Assembly: GCA_963797605.1 (NCBI GenBank) | Contig: CAWCPX010000017.1 | Coordinates: forward strand, 310,001-374,000 | Reading direction: 5' to 3' | Length of the DNA stretch: 64,000 nucleotides | Source of the DNA: DASQPR01 sp963797605 | GTDB taxonomy: Bacteria > Actinomycetota > Actinomycetes > Mycobacteriales > Micromonosporaceae | In this document: one piece after another, positions 62,685 through 64,000 of the stretch | Layout of the letters: each line of letters opens with the position of its first letter | How positions within the stretch are numbered: the stretch's first letter is position 1 | Notes under the pieces: generated by a model | The model's database searches: none | The model's input: the letters and a program-made list of their open reading frames with translations, nothing else | What the model was told of the DNA's origin: nothing | Made by a program: the position numbers and the translations under genes

Positions 62685-63203
62685 CTAAGCGGCGGCTAAG
62701 TAGGCCCGTGCTGTCGCTCTCCGGCGGAGGCCCCACCCGATGCCGAGAGGCAAGGCGCCCACGAGAAGCGCGGCGATGACCCAGTCATGTACCTGAACGT
62801 GCCTCATCACCGTTACCACATCGAGTAGCAACACCACCGCCGTCACGATTCCGAAGGTCAACGGGTGGTTAGACGAGGAGACGATTCGGCGGGCGGCTTT
62901 CGTCGCGACGCGATTGAGTCGAGGGTCGTCGTTACGTTCGCCGTTGCGGAGCATCCTCCTCACCGCTGCCTGCTCCGCGCGGGATAGCTTTCCACCGTCC
63001 GCCGGATCGGTCCGCGACGGCGTGTAGGTCGCGTAGACAGCGACACAGGTCCCGAACAATGCGCCAGTAAGTCCGGAGTTGATGATCTGTTCGTGCGGCG
63101 TCAGGTGGGCGTTCAGGTGCCCAAACCAGGTCCAGAATCCAAAGAAAACGGCGCAGCCGATGCCATAGACCCAGGACGACTCCCGTAGTTCCTCTATCCG
63201 CAT
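62685..63203 (-). CDS. Small membrane protein of unknown function
   Basis: A 172-residue protein with four predicted helices: about 11-30 (YGIGCAVFFGFWTWFGHL), 42-60 (GLTGALFGTCVAVYATY), 112-130 (PLTFGIVTAVVLLLDVVTVM) and 137-155 (DWVIAALLVGALPLGIGWGL), with a charged cytoplasmic loop between helices 2 and 3 (LSRAEQAAVRRMLRNGERND). I do not recognise a family. Codon use is less GC-biased than the core genes. ATG 63203 with no clear ribosome site. Confidence 0.65.
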   Translation of the reverse strand: MRIEELRESSWVYGIGCAVFFGFWTWFGHLNAHLTPHEQIINSGLTGALFGTCVAVYATYTPSRTDPADGGKLSRAEQAAVRRMLRNGERNDDPRLNRVATKAARRIVSSSNHPLTFGIVTAVVLLLDVVTVMRHVQVHDWVIAALLVGALPLGIGWGLRRRATARAYLAAA

Positions 63204-63502
63204 GCCGGCAGATTAGCGAAGTTCTATCACCACGACTATCACGTGCACGCCGCCGGGACCTACGCTCTTCGGGTCAGAAGCCTGCCCACCGACTGCCCGG
63301 CAGCTAACTGCCGCCGATTTCGCACTTTCGAACTCGGCCGCGTGCAGAGATCGAGGGTCGCGCCGCACCGGGGGAATCTCCCTCATCGGTGACAAGCTTG
63401 TCGGCGTGGCCCGCCCGGTCAGAACCTGCGTTACAGATCGTTGTCAGGACGTCGGTTACGTGCGGGGTGGACGCTGGTATCTGGTCGGGGCACTCTTGCG
63501 CG

Positions 63503-63940
63503 GTGGACGCACTCACTCTCGACGGCCGATTCATGCCGTGGCAATTCGGCATCGGACACGCGCAGTTGCTACTTCGCGCCCGGCCACGGGATGGCCAAAC
63601 AGAGCGCCTGTCGGTCCTGTTCGAAGGCGTCCAGGCCGTCAAGCTCCGCCGGGCGTACCGACCTCTCCATCTGCGCCGGACCACCGGGCAGGCTCGTGAA
63701 CATCTGCTGGACTTCGCTGACGTACCTGTTCAGCACCGGTGGCGGTTTGTCTGCTTGACCTTGCCAGATGAGGATTCCGGCTTCGTTGTCTGCGGCGGAG
63801 CGCGCGTGTTGGCGTCGGGGTTAGAAGCTGCCGGCAGCGATCCCTGGTGGCCGGAGGGAGCCAGGGTGCTGCATGTATTGGGCAGCGGCATGGAACGACC
63901 GCGCCCCCTCACCCCGGCGGACGACGGAGAGATCGTCTAG
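63503..63940 (+). CDS. Hypothetical protein
   Basis: About 145 residues from GTG 63503 (VDALTLDGRFMPWQFGIGHA), with QLLLRARPRDGQTERLSVLF, EGVQAVKLRRAYRPLHLR and FVVCGGARVLASGLEAAG. It looks like a compact beta-rich soluble protein, but I do not recognise the family. The start is uncertain; ATG 63533 or the upstream frame to 63389 are alternatives. It lies on the presumed element side of the tRNA-Gly fragment. The last 60 bp of the window hold nothing recognisable. Confidence 0.6.
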   Translation: MDALTLDGRFMPWQFGIGHAQLLLRARPRDGQTERLSVLFEGVQAVKLRRAYRPLHLRRTTGQAREHLLDFADVPVQHRWRFVCLTLPDEDSGFVVCGGARVLASGLEAAGSDPWWPEGARVLHVLGSGMERPRPLTPADDGEIV

Positions 63941-64000
63941 CCGCAGGTGTCACTCACGTCCTGAGGCCGATCTGTCACCGAGGCCATGAGACCCGACATG

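Overview
The window is very GC-rich and densely coded, and reads as a filamentous, sporulating actinomycete. It carries an SsgA-family sporulation regulator, a mycothiol-dependent maleylpyruvate isomerase-type enzyme, an F420-type LLM oxidoreductase, an AfsR/SARP regulator, a Ser/Thr kinase with an extracellular tail, and many GTG starts and 4-bp stop/start overlaps. The genus cannot be fixed from the sequence alone.

Left arm (1-20.7 kb): mostly housekeeping and redox genes, including DUF1028, PGPGW and EXPERA membrane proteins, three SDR or hydrolase genes, a Na+/H+ antiporter, an HtrA-like protease, Sir2, enoyl-CoA hydratase, OsmC, an alditol-oxidase-like flavoprotein, a divergent ROK/MFS pair, a lipoprotein, and a MoxR ATPase-VWA pair. 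Many of these genes are broken by single-base indels although both sides of each break keep intact family motifs. This looks more like patchy consensus quality than biological decay.

Middle (20.7-34.8 kb): reading frames here are nearly all clean. A small secreted CxxC peptide, a SARP regulator, a very large secreted lipase-CHAP-golvesin fusion with a second CHAP protein behind it, an LLM oxidoreductase, a GlcD/Fe-S oxidoreductase overlapping an RraA-like gene, and a DUF2254 membrane protein.

Biosynthetic island (34.8-45.6 kb): a compact nonribosomal-peptide-type cluster. It contains an orphan adenylation C-subdomain with an embedded methyltransferase, a lipoyl E2 acyltransferase, a free condensation domain, an adenylation-carrier didomain, a MATE exporter, E1 alpha and E1 beta of a 2-oxoacid-dehydrogenase-like complex, an acyl-CoA dehydrogenase and a short AraC regulator. 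Four consecutive genes overlap or abut. No E3 is present. The set suggests a two-carbon or acyl unit captured on thiamine diphosphate and lipoate and joined to one activated amino acid.

Right arm (45.6-58.7 kb): DNA repair glycosylase, methyltransferases, oxidoreductase, PASTA-less kinase, a frameshifted beta-helix protein, TehA-like carrier, cupin and DUF4331. Then comes a dense array of tRNAs and tRNA-like elements (55.98-56.63 kb) running directly into rtcB, the RNA ligase gene, with no visible terminator between them.

End (58.8-64 kb): accessory-looking membrane, propeller and unknown genes. At 61.54 kb lies only the 3' part of a tRNA-Gly(CCC), cut at the anticodon loop, with 11-bp-phased direct repeats around it. 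This looks like the attachment-site edge of an integrative element extending to the right.
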